Origin: Bacteroidales bacterium | GTDB lineage: Bacteria > Bacteroidota > Bacteroidia > Bacteroidales > UBA12077 | Length of the DNA stretch: 64,000 bases | Assembly: GCA_028282785.1 (NCBI GenBank) | Contig: JANQHE010000053.1 | Span: 36,594 to 100,593 of the forward strand | Reading direction: 5' to 3' | Shown: piece after piece, positions 15,943-25,689 of the stretch | Position numbering within the stretch: the first letter of the stretch is position 1 | Layout: each line of letters opens with the position of its first letter | Notes under the pieces: generated by a model | Told to the model about the DNA's origin: nothing | Database searches by the model: none | What the model saw: the letters and a program-made list of their open reading frames with translations, nothing else | Translations under genes and position numbers: made by a program

Positions 15943-16455
15943 TTATATAATTTCTATTTTTCTTTCTTTTAACTTATCTACAGCATCAAATACAGCCGGA
16001 CAAACTTCAGTATTTTTTAAAGTTAGGTTTAAAATTTGATAAAATCTTTTACGATCAAGATGAGGGTACTCTCTACAAGCTTTTGGGCGATTTTCATAAG
16101 CCATACAATAATTATCGGGCATTAGAAATGGACATGGAGTTTTCTGAAAAACATAATCTCCTTCATTATCCACATATAAATATTTATCCACAAACTGAGA
16201 AGGTTTCATTTTGAAATGTTTTGCCAATCGTTCTACATCTTTATCGTACAAAGTCGGGCTTATTGATTTACAACAGTTGGCACATTCAAGACAATCAATA
16301 TGTTTAAAAACTTCGTTATGAAGTTCCAGCATTATTTTATCCAGATTTTTAGGTTTCTTTTTACGAATCTTTTCGAAAAATACCTTTGTTTCCGGTTTTA
16401 AATCAAGCGCCCTATTTTTTAATTCAAATAATGATATTTTATCTAAAACACCCAT
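15943..16455 (-). CDS. YkgJ-family cysteine-cluster protein
   Basis: A 170-residue protein of the YkgJ/CxxCxxCC (UPF0153) family. It has CLECANCCKS at about 55-64 and, later, CPFL...YCMAY and KACREYPH, which together probably bind a metal or Fe-S cluster. Function in the family is not settled. It overlaps the stop of the EamA transporter gene by one base (TAATG), so it is co-translated with it. Confidence 0.85.
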   Translation of the reverse strand: MGVLDKISLFELKNRALDLKPETKVFFEKIRKKKPKNLDKIMLELHNEVFKHIDCLECANCCKSISPTLYDKDVERLAKHFKMKPSQFVDKYLYVDNEGDYVFQKTPCPFLMPDNYCMAYENRPKACREYPHLDRKRFYQILNLTLKNTEVCPAVFDAVDKLKERKIEII

Positions 16456-17378
16456 TATTCAGTTGGTTTGATGTAAGATCGGGGTTTATCCTTTAAACCG
16501 TTTATTTTTATTTGCGACAGGAACAATCCTCCAATAACCAGTAAAATACCGGTAATTTTATTAATGTTAAGAATTTCGTCTAAAACAAAATATGCAATAA
16601 TTGCTGTAATTACCGGAATCAAGTTAGTAAAAGCATTTGCTTTTCCAACTCCAATTCTTTGAATAGAAAAAGTGAAGAATATAAAAGCAAAAGATGATCC
16701 GAAGATTGCCAACTCAAGCAAAGGAATCCACGCTTCTGATGAAAATCCTGTTTGTTTAAATTCCGGGAAATCAATAATAAAAAATAAAGGTGCAAAAAGA
16801 AATATTCCAATAAAGTTATGATAAGTAACAATAGTTGTTGGATTATATCTTGATGCAAGTTTTTTAAGAACTAAAGTATAACCTATTGCAGCAGCTACAG
16901 CGAACCATAACATTCCTAAACCAAAAAAAGAAGCTTCAGCTGTTTCCTGGTTATTAAAAATTACCAATCCTACACCGATGATCGACACCAAAATTCCTAT
17001 TGAATTCATTTTGGTTATTTTTTCTTTAAGAAAATAGGATGAAGTAAATGATGTGAATAAAGGAATGGTAGCAATAATTACTGCAGTTAGGGTAGATGAT
17101 ACATATTTAATACCATAACTCTCACCAATGAAATATAAAAAAGGATTAAATATGGATACAAGAATAAAATATCTTAGGTCACCTTTCTGTATTTTTTGCA
17201 ATCTTTTTAAAGGATACATCAATAAAAACAGAAATACCGAAGAGATAATTAACCTAAAGAAAACTACTGTTATTGGGTTATAGAAATCGTATACTTTTTT
17301 ATACCAAATAAAAGTATAACTCCAGAATAACATGGCTAAAAATACAGAAATGTATGCAATCAAGTTTCCTTTTTTCAT
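16455..17378 (-). CDS. EamA/DMT-family transporter
   Basis: A 307-residue inner-membrane protein with about ten helices in two EamA halves, each of about 140 residues. The first half begins YISVFLAMLFWSYTFIWYKK and the second contains GLGMLWFAVAAAIGYTLVLKK. DMT transporters export amino acids, metabolites or nucleotide sugars; the substrate is unknown. It forms a two-gene unit with the YkgJ-like gene and is divergent from the peptidase gene to its right. Confidence 0.88.
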   Translation of the reverse strand: MKKGNLIAYISVFLAMLFWSYTFIWYKKVYDFYNPITVVFFRLIISSVFLFLLMYPLKRLQKIQKGDLRYFILVSIFNPFLYFIGESYGIKYVSSTLTAVIIATIPLFTSFTSSYFLKEKITKMNSIGILVSIIGVGLVIFNNQETAEASFFGLGMLWFAVAAAIGYTLVLKKLASRYNPTTIVTYHNFIGIFLFAPLFFIIDFPEFKQTGFSSEAWIPLLELAIFGSSFAFIFFTFSIQRIGVGKANAFTNLIPVITAIIAYFVLDEILNINKITGILLVIGGLFLSQIKINGLKDKPRSYIKPTE

Positions 17379-17457
17379 TTCATTTATTCTCTAAATCCGG
17401 GCGCAAGTTATAATAATTTATTATGAAATATGTAATTCTTAAATCTATTTTATTAGT

Positions 17458-17465
17458 TAGCTTTG
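17458..17465 (+). promoter_or_regulatory. Possible -7 element (TAGCTTTG) for the M20 amidohydrolase gene
   Basis: TAGCTTTG fits the Bacteroidota consensus TAnnTTTG, and its position gives a short leader before the ATG at 17487. A -33 TTG is not evident. Confidence 0.35.
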
Positions 17466-17486
17466 TAAACTTTAATAAGCTTTTAT

Positions 17487-18638
17487 ATGGATAAATTATT
17501 TGATTTAGATAAGATTATAGAACTTCGCCACGAGCTGCACAAATATCCGGAACTATCAGACAATGAGTTCCTAACTTCTGAACGAATAGCAACTTTTTTA
17601 TCTCAATATAAAAATGCGGAAATAATCAGAGGTATTGGTGGTAATGGATTAGTGTGTATTTTTAAAGGACAGGAAGATGGCCCGTCAATTCTTTTTCGAT
17701 GCGATCTGGATGCACTTCCAATAAACGAAACTAATAATTTTGAATACAAATCAACAGAAAAGGGTGTTTCTCACAAGTGTGGACATGATGGTCATATGGC
17801 AATAATAGCTGGATTAGCAGATTTGTTTTCAAAAAATCCTCCGAAAAAGGGACAGGCTGTATTACTATTTCAACCGGCGGAAGAAAACGGACAAGGAGCA
17901 TACAGAGTAATTAATGATGAAAAGTTTAAAAAAATAAAAGTTGATTATGCTTTTGCATTACATAATCTTCCCGGATTTCCAAAAGGGGAGATTATTTTAA
18001 GAAAGGGAGTTTTTGCAGCAGCATCAAAGGGAATGATTATTAAATTAACGGGAAAAACTTCGCACGCAGGAGAACCTGAAAATGGAAATAGTCCGGCAAT
18101 TGCAATGGCGGATATTATTAAGCAACTGGATGGACTGCCGAAGAAAAAAGGTATTTTTTCCGATTTTGTATTATTAACTGTAATTCATGCAAGATTAGGA
18201 GAGGTAGCTTTTGGAACCACACCAGGATATGCAGAGGTTATGGCTACATTAAGAACTTATTCTGATAAAGATATGCAAGTTTTGACCAGAGAATCGGAAT
18301 CAATAGCAGGAATAAACGCTCAAAAAAGTAATTTAAAATTAGAATTAGAATATGTGGAAGAATTTCCTGCTACCATAAATAACAATAAAATGGTTAAAAT
18401 AATCGAAGATGTGGCGAAATCAGGTCAAATTAATTACAGGTATAAAAAAACACCTTTACGTTGGTCCGAAGATTTTACACATTTCACGCAACATATTACC
18501 GGGGCTCTTTTCGGATTGGGATCGGGAGAAAATCATCCACAATTACATAATCCTGATTATGATTTTCCTGATGTCATAATTGAAACTGGTATGGAAATAT
18601 TTTATAATATCTTCAATAAAATTGTTAATTTTTACTAA
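17487..18638 (+). CDS. M20-family metal-dependent amidohydrolase
   Basis: A 383-residue zinc hydrolase of the M20D group (hippurate, IAA-amino acid and N-acyl-amino acid amidohydrolases). The N-terminal HELHKYPELS, CDLDALPI, the metal-binding HKCGHDGHMA (His-Gly-His cluster) and QPAEENGQGA (catalytic Glu) are present. The C-terminal DFTHFTQ and GSGENHPQLHNPDYDF close the active site. No signal peptide, so it is cytoplasmic. It should release amino acids from N-acyl conjugates; the physiological substrate is unknown. It is a single gene preceded by a candidate promoter. Confidence 0.9.
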   Translation: MDKLFDLDKIIELRHELHKYPELSDNEFLTSERIATFLSQYKNAEIIRGIGGNGLVCIFKGQEDGPSILFRCDLDALPINETNNFEYKSTEKGVSHKCGHDGHMAIIAGLADLFSKNPPKKGQAVLLFQPAEENGQGAYRVINDEKFKKIKVDYAFALHNLPGFPKGEIILRKGVFAAASKGMIIKLTGKTSHAGEPENGNSPAIAMADIIKQLDGLPKKKGIFSDFVLLTVIHARLGEVAFGTTPGYAEVMATLRTYSDKDMQVLTRESESIAGINAQKSNLKLELEYVEEFPATINNNKMVKIIEDVAKSGQINYRYKKTPLRWSEDFTHFTQHITGALFGLGSGENHPQLHNPDYDFPDVIIETGMEIFYNIFNKIVNFY

Positions 18639-18882
18639 TAGCTCAAAAAACATAGTAAAATATAAAACATTTTATGTTAAAATTTCGTTAGAAAAGAAGC
18701 AATTAAATACATTTTTTATTTTTTATTCTGTAAAATAAATTGTTTCTTTGCATAATTTTTCGTATAGTTGTTTGTTTTGGGTTAGGCAAGTATTGAATTA
18801 CCGTAAATTTATATAAATCCTTGTTATGATATTAAGAAAATAATATCCCCAATATTTATCGCATAAAAATATAAGTATAGAA

Positions 18883-18888
18883 AAGGAG
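18883..18888 (+). promoter_or_regulatory. Canonical Shine-Dalgarno (AAGGAG) before the primary sigma factor gene
   Basis: AAGGAG lies 8 nt before the ATG of rpoD, an ideal spacing. Most genes in this window have only AT-rich leaders, as expected for Bacteroidota, so this site stands out and may mark special translational control. Confidence 0.6.
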
Positions 18889-18896
18889 AGGCTGAA

Positions 18897-19757
18897 ATGA
18901 GACAGTTAAAAATTACAAAATCTATTACAAATCGTGATAGTTCTTCGCTTGAGAAATATCTTCAAGATGTTGGAAAAGAGGAGATGGTATCTGCCGAAGA
19001 AGAGGTAGAATTAGCTCAAAGAATTAAAAAAGGTGACAGAGCTGCTTTAGAAAGATTAACTAAGGCTAACTTGCGTTTTGTTATTTCGGTAGCAAAACAG
19101 TACCAATTTCAAGGTTTGAGCCTTCCTGATTTGATTAACGAAGGTAACCTGGGATTAATTAAAGCTGCTGAAAGATTTGATGAAACAAAAGGTTTCAAAT
19201 TCATTTCATATGCAGTATGGTGGATTCGTCAATCAATCTTACAAGCGATTGCCGAACAATCAAGAGTTGTTCGTTTACCATTGAACAAAGTTGGATCTTT
19301 AAATAAGATTCACAAAGCATATTCAACTTTGGAACAACAGTTCGACCGTACTCCAACTGCTGAAGAGTTAGCCGAGTTCGTCGATCTGCCAAAAGATAAA
19401 GTTGAAGATACATTACAACTTTCAGGAAAACCATTGTCAGTAGATGCTCCATTTGCAGATGGAGAAGAAGGTAGTTTACTTGATGTAATGGAAAATACAG
19501 ACTCTCCAAACGCAGATAATAGCTTATTAGAAGAATCTTTGGCAAAAGAGGTCGAAAGAACTTTAAGTATTCTTCCTGAGAAAGAAAGAATGGTATTGAA
19601 ATATTATTATGGTATTGGTGGTAAAGATTTATCTTTAGAAGAAATTGGTTATGAATTAGGATTGACAAGAGAAAGAGTTCGTCAGATTAAAGAAAAAGCA
19701 ATCAGACGCCTAAGGCATTCTTCTAAAAATAAGCTTTTAAAAAAGTATTTGGGTTAA
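18897..19757 (+). CDS. rpoD: Primary RNA polymerase sigma factor (RpoD/SigA)
   Basis: A 286-residue sigma-70 protein, the short group-1 form typical of Bacteroidota, which lacks the long region 1.1 and non-conserved insert. Region 1.2 ([10 protein letters not shown]), region 2 with [30 protein letters not shown] and the -10 element helix [10 protein letters not shown], region 3 and region 4 ([20 protein letters not shown]) are all intact. It directs transcription from -33/-7 promoters. The leader holds a clear AAGGAG ribosome-binding site, and a strong terminator follows 24 bp after the stop. Confidence 0.97.
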   Translation: MRQLKITKSITNRDSSSLEKYLQDVGKEEMVSAEEEVELAQRIKKGDRAALERLTKANLRFVISVAKQYQFQGLSLPDLINEGNLGLIKAAERFDETKGFKFISYAVWWIRQSILQAIAEQSRVVRLPLNKVGSLNKIHKAYSTLEQQFDRTPTAEELAEFVDLPKDKVEDTLQLSGKPLSVDAPFADGEEGSLLDVMENTDSPNADNSLLEESLAKEVERTLSILPEKERMVLKYYYGIGGKDLSLEEIGYELGLTRERVRQIKEKAIRRLRHSSKNKLLKKYLG

Positions 19758-19780
19758 TAATTCATATTTAGCTTATAAAG

Positions 19781-19805
19781 GCTGCTCCCAGGAGCAGCTT
19801 TTTTT
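19781..19805 (+). terminator. Rho-independent terminator of rpoD
   Basis: A GCTGCTC stem, 4-nt loop and GAGCAGC stem (19781-19798) are followed by a run of seven T. Confidence 0.93.
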
Positions 19806-19884
19806 ATGAAAAATAGCCCGATTCATTTTCAGTAATTTTACACTAAATCCTAAAGCCAGTAAGCCGGACTAACAACGGTAATAC

Positions 19885-19930
19885 TGAAAATCAGGACTCC
19901 CTCTAGGGGTGGGGCTAAACCTGATTTTCA
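19885..19930. repeat. Dispersed intergenic element with 11-bp inverted arms
   Basis: TGAAAATCAGG (19885-19895) and CCTGATTTTCA (19920-19930) are perfect inverted copies around a GC-rich core with CTCCCTCTAGGGGTGGGG. It lies between rpoD's terminator and the next gene and resembles the elements at 5418, 11493 and 41586. Confidence 0.6.
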
Positions 19931-20007
19931 ATTTTTAAGGCAAAACAGGCTTTTCAGGTAACTTTCAATCAATAAAAATGATTAAATTTAGTGGTTAAAA
20001 ATTTATT

Positions 20008-22227
20008 ATGACTGAAAAAAGAATCAATGGATTTGGTACAGCACCTGTATTTTTTACGGCAATATCTACCATATTAGGAGCTATTTTATTCCTTCGATTT
20101 GGTTTTGCAGTAGGAACACTTGGTTTTGGAGGAGTTCTGCTGATTGTTTTAATTGGACATTTTGTTACCATACCTACCGCTTTTGCAATATCGGAAATTG
20201 CGACGAATCAGCGCGTTGAAGGAGGTGGTGAATATTTTATAATTTCCCGCTCATTCGGTTTAAATATTGGTGGAACAATTGGTATTGCACTTTACCTATC
20301 TCAGGCAATTAGCGTGGCCTTTTATGTAATTGCATTTACTGAGGCCTTTGAACCAGTATTCAATTGGTTTAAAAATGTTCACCATATCAACCTTCCCCGA
20401 CAAGTAATTAGCCTGCCGGCAATGGCTATTTTGGCTGGTTTGATTTTAAGAAAAGGAGCAAATATGGGAGTAAAGGCTCTTTATATCGTTGTTGCAATTT
20501 TATTTTTATCACTTTTTTTATTTTTTATTGGTAAAACTGAATATGCTTCTATGGTTGAAGGAATCTCAGGTAGCCCACTAAGAAATATGAATGATTTCTT
20601 TTTTGTTTTCGCTATTATTTTTCCTGCTTTTACAGGAATGACAGCCGGAGTTGGTCTATCCGGTGACTTAAAAAATCCGGGAAGATCGATTCCATTGGGT
20701 ACCGTCGCAGCAACATTAGGAGGATTAGTAGTTTATATTTTTATCATATTTAAGTTAGTTAATTCTGCTTCACCTGAAGATCTTGTTAATAATCAGTTGG
20801 TAATGGCGGATATTACCGTTTTCGGTAAATTTATTATACCTATTGGATTAGCCGCTTCAACCATTTCATCTGCATTGGGTTCTGTAATGGTTGCCCCAAG
20901 AACATTACAGGCTTTAGGAAATGACAAAACATTTCCATTTAAGGGATTTAACAGGGCAATGGCAAAAGGAAAGGGTACTGTAAATGAACCATTCAATGCA
21001 TCTGTTATAACAGTTTTAATAGCATTTGTATTTGTTGCTTTAGGTGATGTAAATGTAGTTGCGCGGATTATATCTATGTTTTTTATGCTTACTTATGGTT
21101 CTTTATGTTTGATTTCTTTTTTAAATCATTTTGGTTCATCACCTTCCTATCGCCCAACATTTAGGTCACACTGGATTCTTTCCTTAGTTGGTTTTGTTAT
21201 TTCCATTTATTTAATGTTCAGAATGGATTCGTTATACGCTGTTTTAGCTATTATTGTAATGGCGATTCTTTATATATATATTAGTTATTACCATTCTGAG
21301 CGTCAAGGATTGGAATCAATATTTAGGAGTGCAATATTTCAAATTAATAGAAATTTACAGGTTTATTTACAAAAGAATCAGGCAATTAAGAAAAAAACAA
21401 GCTGGCATCCTTCTGCAGTTTGTGTTACCGAAGTAAATTCTGATCGTGATAATGCTTTTCGGCTTTTAACCTGGATATCTCATAAATATGGATTTGGAAC
21501 TTATATTCAATATATTCAGGGGTATTATTCCAGAACAACCCATTTACAGGCAAAAGAATCTCTAGATTTACTTATTGAACGAGCTGAATCCAGAAAAAGC
21601 AATGTTTATGTTGATACTATCGTATCTCCGTCATATACATCAGCAATTGCCCAGATTATCCAATTGCCCGGAATTTCAGGTTTGGATAATAATTTAGTAT
21701 TGTTTGAGTATGATAAAAAAGATCCGGTTAATTTAGAACAAATTGCAGAGAATTATCCGTTAGTTCGTTCCGGAGGTTATGATGTAGGAATATTGGGAGG
21801 TTCAAATCGAGGAGTTAACTATCATGAGGGAATTCATATTTGGGTACGAAGAGTTGATGAAGAGAACCTAAATCTAATGGTATTATTAAGCTATATTATT
21901 TTAGGTCATTCAGATTGGAAAGGAGCCAAAATTAAAATATTCAATGTTCGTAGACCAGGGCAACACGATGAAGCAACAGATCACCTATTGGAATTAGTAA
22001 AAACCGGGCGATTACCAATTTCCTTAAAGAATGTTGAGTTCATAGATATTGAAGAATCAATGAATTTAAAGCAATTAATTAATGAAAAATCGGTAAAGGC
22101 AGGTTTAACAATGATAGGTTTCCGTAGCGAACAAATAAAACATGAAGGGCAGAAGCTATTTGAGGGTTACACCGAAATGGGAGATGTTTTATTCTTGAAT
22201 GCATTTAGGGATAAAGTGCTTGAATGA
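20008..22227 (+). CDS. APC-superfamily permease related to cation-chloride cotransporters (SLC12-like)
   Basis: A 739-residue membrane protein. The first about 430 residues form roughly 12 helices, starting NGFGTAPVFFTAISTILGAILFLRFGFAVG. The conserved TM1 and TM6 unwound regions look like those of APC transporters, with GMTAGVGLSGDLKNPGRSIP after TM6. The soluble C-terminal about 290 residues (from about WHPSAVCVTEV) resembles the cytoplasmic tail of SLC12-type cotransporters and prokaryotic relatives. Potassium/chloride or amino-acid transport cannot be told apart here. It is tail to tail with another APC transporter, with only 14 bp between the stops. Confidence 0.85.
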   Translation: MTEKRINGFGTAPVFFTAISTILGAILFLRFGFAVGTLGFGGVLLIVLIGHFVTIPTAFAISEIATNQRVEGGGEYFIISRSFGLNIGGTIGIALYLSQAISVAFYVIAFTEAFEPVFNWFKNVHHINLPRQVISLPAMAILAGLILRKGANMGVKALYIVVAILFLSLFLFFIGKTEYASMVEGISGSPLRNMNDFFFVFAIIFPAFTGMTAGVGLSGDLKNPGRSIPLGTVAATLGGLVVYIFIIFKLVNSASPEDLVNNQLVMADITVFGKFIIPIGLAASTISSALGSVMVAPRTLQALGNDKTFPFKGFNRAMAKGKGTVNEPFNASVITVLIAFVFVALGDVNVVARIISMFFMLTYGSLCLISFLNHFGSSPSYRPTFRSHWILSLVGFVISIYLMFRMDSLYAVLAIIVMAILYIYISYYHSERQGLESIFRSAIFQINRNLQVYLQKNQAIKKKTSWHPSAVCVTEVNSDRDNAFRLLTWISHKYGFGTYIQYIQGYYSRTTHLQAKESLDLLIERAESRKSNVYVDTIVSPSYTSAIAQIIQLPGISGLDNNLVLFEYDKKDPVNLEQIAENYPLVRSGGYDVGILGGSNRGVNYHEGIHIWVRRVDEENLNLMVLLSYIILGHSDWKGAKIKIFNVRRPGQHDEATDHLLELVKTGRLPISLKNVEFIDIEESMNLKQLINEKSVKAGLTMIGFRSEQIKHEGQKLFEGYTEMGDVLFLNAFRDKVLE

Positions 22228-22241
22228 TTTGTACTTTTAAA

Positions 22242-24350
22242 TTAATGCATATATAATTCATATAATTTAGCTATTGATTCTGGTTCACCAATTATCGTAA
22301 GCATATCATTTTCATTAATCACAGTGTCACCATGTGGAGCAAACGACATACAATCCCTTTCAATTAATGCCACAAGTACATCAGGAGGTAATTTTACATC
22401 TTTAAGCTGCTTTCCAATTAATTCAAATTGCGTAGTATTTTGCTTTATTTGAACTGTAATGTATCTTTCAGTATAGAGTAAATACTCCTTTATTTTTCGA
22501 TGACTTATAAGATTCATAATATCATTTACAAAGTCACTCCTTTCAACTATATCTACTAACCTGGATAACATTCTTAACTGCTGGCGCGCTTCTTTAGCAG
22601 GATTAACCAAAAAGAAGAATACTTTAATGAAATCCTCGGATAATATATTTTTCTTTCTAACCGGTTTGTTTATTCCTTTTTGAGATAAAATGATATGTAA
22701 TGATGGATGATCAATATTTTCATCTTTTGCATAAAGTATTGAAACTTCAGGAATAATTAATGCTGGCTCTATGCTTGTTATTGTATGAAATTCATTAATA
22801 AGTAATTCTTTACTAACATGCATTTCGGTCGAAAATAATTCAGAAACCATATTAACCAACTCTTTGAATTCCATGTCCCTTTTTATGTAGGTTATTCTAG
22901 CTCTCATTACAGTCTGATCAAAAGGATCTCCCTGACGTAAACCTTTTTCCTTAAGAATAGTCATAAATTCCTGCTCAAGTTCAGGATACTGATACTTGCC
23001 AAGAAGCGCAAACCAATGGAATATAGCTCCTTCTCGTTGTACTTTTTCTCTAACATAATATCTGTACCACAAAAAAGCTGCAAGTATAATAAATCCTGCA
23101 AAAAGCAGGGCGGGTAACCCCATATATGCAACTAATATTAAAGAGAAAATAATACCGGCAATTTGCATCCATGGATAAAGAGGAGACTTATATCCGGGAT
23201 CATACGATTCTATATTACTCTTACGGAATACAATAACAGAAAAGTTAATTAAAATAAATATTAAAAGCTGAAATGTACTTGCCATTTTTGCAATTCCTTC
23301 CTCCGAAAGGATAAAAATAAAGAGTATTATGAGTAATGTAGTTAACAGAATTGCAGTTACCGGAGAACCCCTTTTTCCAACATTTGAGAATTTCTTTGGT
23401 AATATTTTATCGCGTCCCATGGCAAAAGGATAACGCGAAGAAGACAATAAACCTGCATTACCTGTTGATGCAAAAGCTGCCATTGCGGCTCCAACCATTA
23501 TGTATGTACCTAGCTCTCCTGGCATCCAGTTAAAGATTTTTTTAACTGCTGTTGCTGCAGGAGCAAGATCAAAAGCTAAATTAGAAGGTTCAATAAAGGC
23601 AACCATTACAAATATTCCAAGGACATAAATTAAAGTTGTTATTACCAGCGAAAGTAACATTCCTAATGGTATATTTCGTTCAGGGTTTTTGATTTCTTCA
23701 GCGACACTGGCAATTTTCGTTAATCCTAAATATGAAACAAAAACAAATCCGGCAGTTGTAATTAAACCTTCAATACCATTTGTAAAAAAGGGTCTAAAAT
23801 GTTTCTTGTATTGAGGTGTATCAAATCCTTCGGCAAAAAAAACTTGATAAAGCCCATTAAAGATGAATAATCCTAAAACAAGGAGTAAAAACAAAACAAG
23901 AAAATTCTGTAATCGTGATGTTTTTTTAGCACCAACTAAATTAAAAAACATAAAAACCAAGGTGGCTGCTACAGCAACTGTTTTTATCGGTATATCCCAA
24001 AATATTGCAGCATATGCTCCAATACCTATTATGGCAAAAGCAGTTTTAAATAAAAGAGCAAAATATGTTCCCAAGCCACCTATAGTTCCCATTAACGGGC
24101 CTAAACTCCTATCAAGAAAAAAATATGCACCTCCTGAGCGTGGCAGGGCAGTAGATATTTCGGCCATACTAAACATAGCAGGCATAATTAGAAACCCTGC
24201 AATTAAATAGGCTAAAAATACAGAGGGACCTGTTTGTTGAGACGCTATGCCCGGTAATAGAAAGAAGCCTGAGCTAAACATTGCACCGGTACTTATTGCT
24301 AAAACATCCAGCAATCCCAACTCCTTATGTAATTTGTGTTTTTTCGCCAT
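22242..24350 (-). CDS. APC-family permease with C-terminal EIIA-like and TrkA-C-like domains
   Basis: A 702-residue protein. About 12 membrane helices fill residues 1-430; the start LLDVLAISTGAMFSSGFFLLPG is typical for amino-acid permeases. A soluble part follows. Residues of about 470-620 resemble a PTS EIIA type-2 domain, but where EIIA proteins have the phosphorylated His (IPHA-type motif) this one reads IIPEVSI, so it cannot be phosphorylated there. The last about 70 residues (ITVQIKQNTTQFELIG to the end) look like a TrkA-C/RCK_C ligand-binding domain. Such tails usually regulate transport by binding nucleotides. Confidence 0.85.
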   Translation of the reverse strand: MAKKHKLHKELGLLDVLAISTGAMFSSGFFLLPGIASQQTGPSVFLAYLIAGFLIMPAMFSMAEISTALPRSGGAYFFLDRSLGPLMGTIGGLGTYFALLFKTAFAIIGIGAYAAIFWDIPIKTVAVAATLVFMFFNLVGAKKTSRLQNFLVLFLLLVLGLFIFNGLYQVFFAEGFDTPQYKKHFRPFFTNGIEGLITTAGFVFVSYLGLTKIASVAEEIKNPERNIPLGMLLSLVITTLIYVLGIFVMVAFIEPSNLAFDLAPAATAVKKIFNWMPGELGTYIMVGAAMAAFASTGNAGLLSSSRYPFAMGRDKILPKKFSNVGKRGSPVTAILLTTLLIILFIFILSEEGIAKMASTFQLLIFILINFSVIVFRKSNIESYDPGYKSPLYPWMQIAGIIFSLILVAYMGLPALLFAGFIILAAFLWYRYYVREKVQREGAIFHWFALLGKYQYPELEQEFMTILKEKGLRQGDPFDQTVMRARITYIKRDMEFKELVNMVSELFSTEMHVSKELLINEFHTITSIEPALIIPEVSILYAKDENIDHPSLHIILSQKGINKPVRKKNILSEDFIKVFFFLVNPAKEARQQLRMLSRLVDIVERSDFVNDIMNLISHRKIKEYLLYTERYITVQIKQNTTQFELIGKQLKDVKLPPDVLVALIERDCMSFAPHGDTVINENDMLTIIGEPESIAKLYELYMH

Positions 24351-24626
24351 GTTTTGGTTTATGTTCTAAATATAAAAATATTATTGGTAAAATGGGTTGC
24401 TACTTAACTTAAAAATTATACTATTCATAATAACTAGCAATTAATACATGGACTGGTTCGCTGTATAATATTAAGAAATTAATATGGAGACTAAAGTTTT
24501 GAATGTTAACTTTAATATTTGAACCATATTTTATTCCGTTTTACTTATTAACATCATTTTATAGGTTGAGTTCATATTACAACAAACCTAAACCTTTAAG
24601 TTTCTGATTTATATTTATGTGAATAA
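24351..24626. other. Intergenic region, no intact gene seen
   Basis: About 275 AT-rich bases upstream of the APC permease. It should contain that gene's promoter. Only an FMN-binding remnant follows at 24627. Confidence 0.4.
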
Positions 24627-24812
24627 AAAATAATAACATCTGAAGTTACAGCAAAAAGGTGTTTGAGCCAATTTTATGGAAGAAAGGAAGATAGTTTAAA
24701 GTACGGAAGTGACTCTCAGGCAATATCCGGAGCTACATTCTCAGCTATGGCTATGATTGAAAGTATTAATAGAATTAATGGGATTCTAAGAAATTATAAC
24801 CTGACTAAGTGA
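24627..24812 (+). pseudogene. Remnant of an FMN-binding (RnfG/NqrC-like) domain protein
   Basis: A 61-codon open stretch without a start codon, between a TAA at 24624 and a TGA at 24810-24812. Its middle reads SDSQAISGATFSAMAMIES, which matches the C-terminal FMN-attachment motif (SGAT) and following helix of FMN_bind domains. Nothing upstream restores the N-terminus in any frame I could follow. The stop overlaps the end of the opposing methyltransferase gene by a few bases. A small unrelated ORF is the alternative. Confidence 0.5.
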
Positions 24813-25494
24813 TTTCTAATTTACGTTCAATTTTATGTTCAATTGATAATAATAAATGAATGTCAGTTTCACCAAGAATCATTAAACGTTCTATGATACG
24901 ATTGTAAATAGCGGTGTCTTTTTTAAAGCCTATTCTAGTTAAAATATCTTCTGTTTTAGTTTTTAACATGTTTAATTCAGCCAGATTAGTGCCCTGATCG
25001 GTAATTTGTTCTTTAATATCCAACATGGAGAGAGTATAGGCATAGACCATTACCGATTGTGCCAAATTAAGTGAAGGATATGTAGTTTTCATTGGAACAC
25101 CGGTAATAATATCACATAGTTTTAACTCATTATTGGTCAACCCGCTTTCTTCTCTTCCGAAAACTATTGCTAAGTTTTTGATTGTATTTGCTTTAGCATG
25201 AATTAATTCATTGATTCTGGTTGATGGATAATAATCTTCATTCACCCGTCTTTTCTTAGCTGATGTTCCAATAATCCAATCTATATCTTGTGTAGCTTCT
25301 TTTAATGTTTCAAATTCTTCCGCGCTTTCTAATATTTCATTGGACGCATGAGCCAGCCAGCTTGCTTTTTCTTCCAGGTGAGCTTTTGTATTTACTAAAC
25401 GTAATGAAGTAAACCCCATGGTTTTCATAGCACGGGCAGCTGCTCCAACGTTTTCAGGAACAGCCGGTTCAACAAGTATAAAATGTATTTGCAT
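24805..25494 (-). CDS. TrmJ-like SPOUT RNA 2'-O-methyltransferase
   Basis: A 229-residue SPOUT methyltransferase. It has the N-terminal FILVEPAVPENVGAAARAM, FGREESGLTNNEL and the knot-forming MKTTYPSLNLAQSVMVYAY, all close to TrmJ, which methylates position 32 of tRNA anticodon loops. The C-terminal helices are present. The longer frame begins at a TTG; the ATG at 25494 (MQIHFILVEP) is the better start. Exact RNA target is inferred from family. Confidence 0.9.
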   Translation of the reverse strand: MQIHFILVEPAVPENVGAAARAMKTMGFTSLRLVNTKAHLEEKASWLAHASNEILESAEEFETLKEATQDIDWIIGTSAKKRRVNEDYYPSTRINELIHAKANTIKNLAIVFGREESGLTNNELKLCDIITGVPMKTTYPSLNLAQSVMVYAYTLSMLDIKEQITDQGTNLAELNMLKTKTEDILTRIGFKKDTAIYNRIIERLMILGETDIHLLLSIEHKIERKLEIT

Positions 25495-25573
25495 GGTTTT
25501 TTTGCAATAGGTTTGGACTTGACTTATAAAATATTGATTCAATTTTAAGACGTTATGGAAAATTGGAATGTTG

Positions 25574-25589
25574 CCTGACGGCAGTCAGG
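25574..25589. repeat. CCTGAC...GTCAGG hairpin
   Basis: A perfect 6-bp stem with a GGCA loop upstream of the TrmJ-like gene. It is one more member of the CCTG/CAGG intergenic hairpin type found through this window. Confidence 0.45.
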
Positions 25590-25689
25590 GATTATCGGAA
25601 TGAAAATTATCTTATCTATCTATCCATTTTCCATCAATCCATTTCGTTATATTTTTGGAACAAAAGTTCAAGGTTTATTACCTATTAGC

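Noticed and set aside
19201..19668. 155-residue open frame antisense to rpoD
   Set aside because: It is covered by the conserved sigma regions 2-4 on the plus strand and has Leu/Tyr/His-rich composition typical of a shadow frame.
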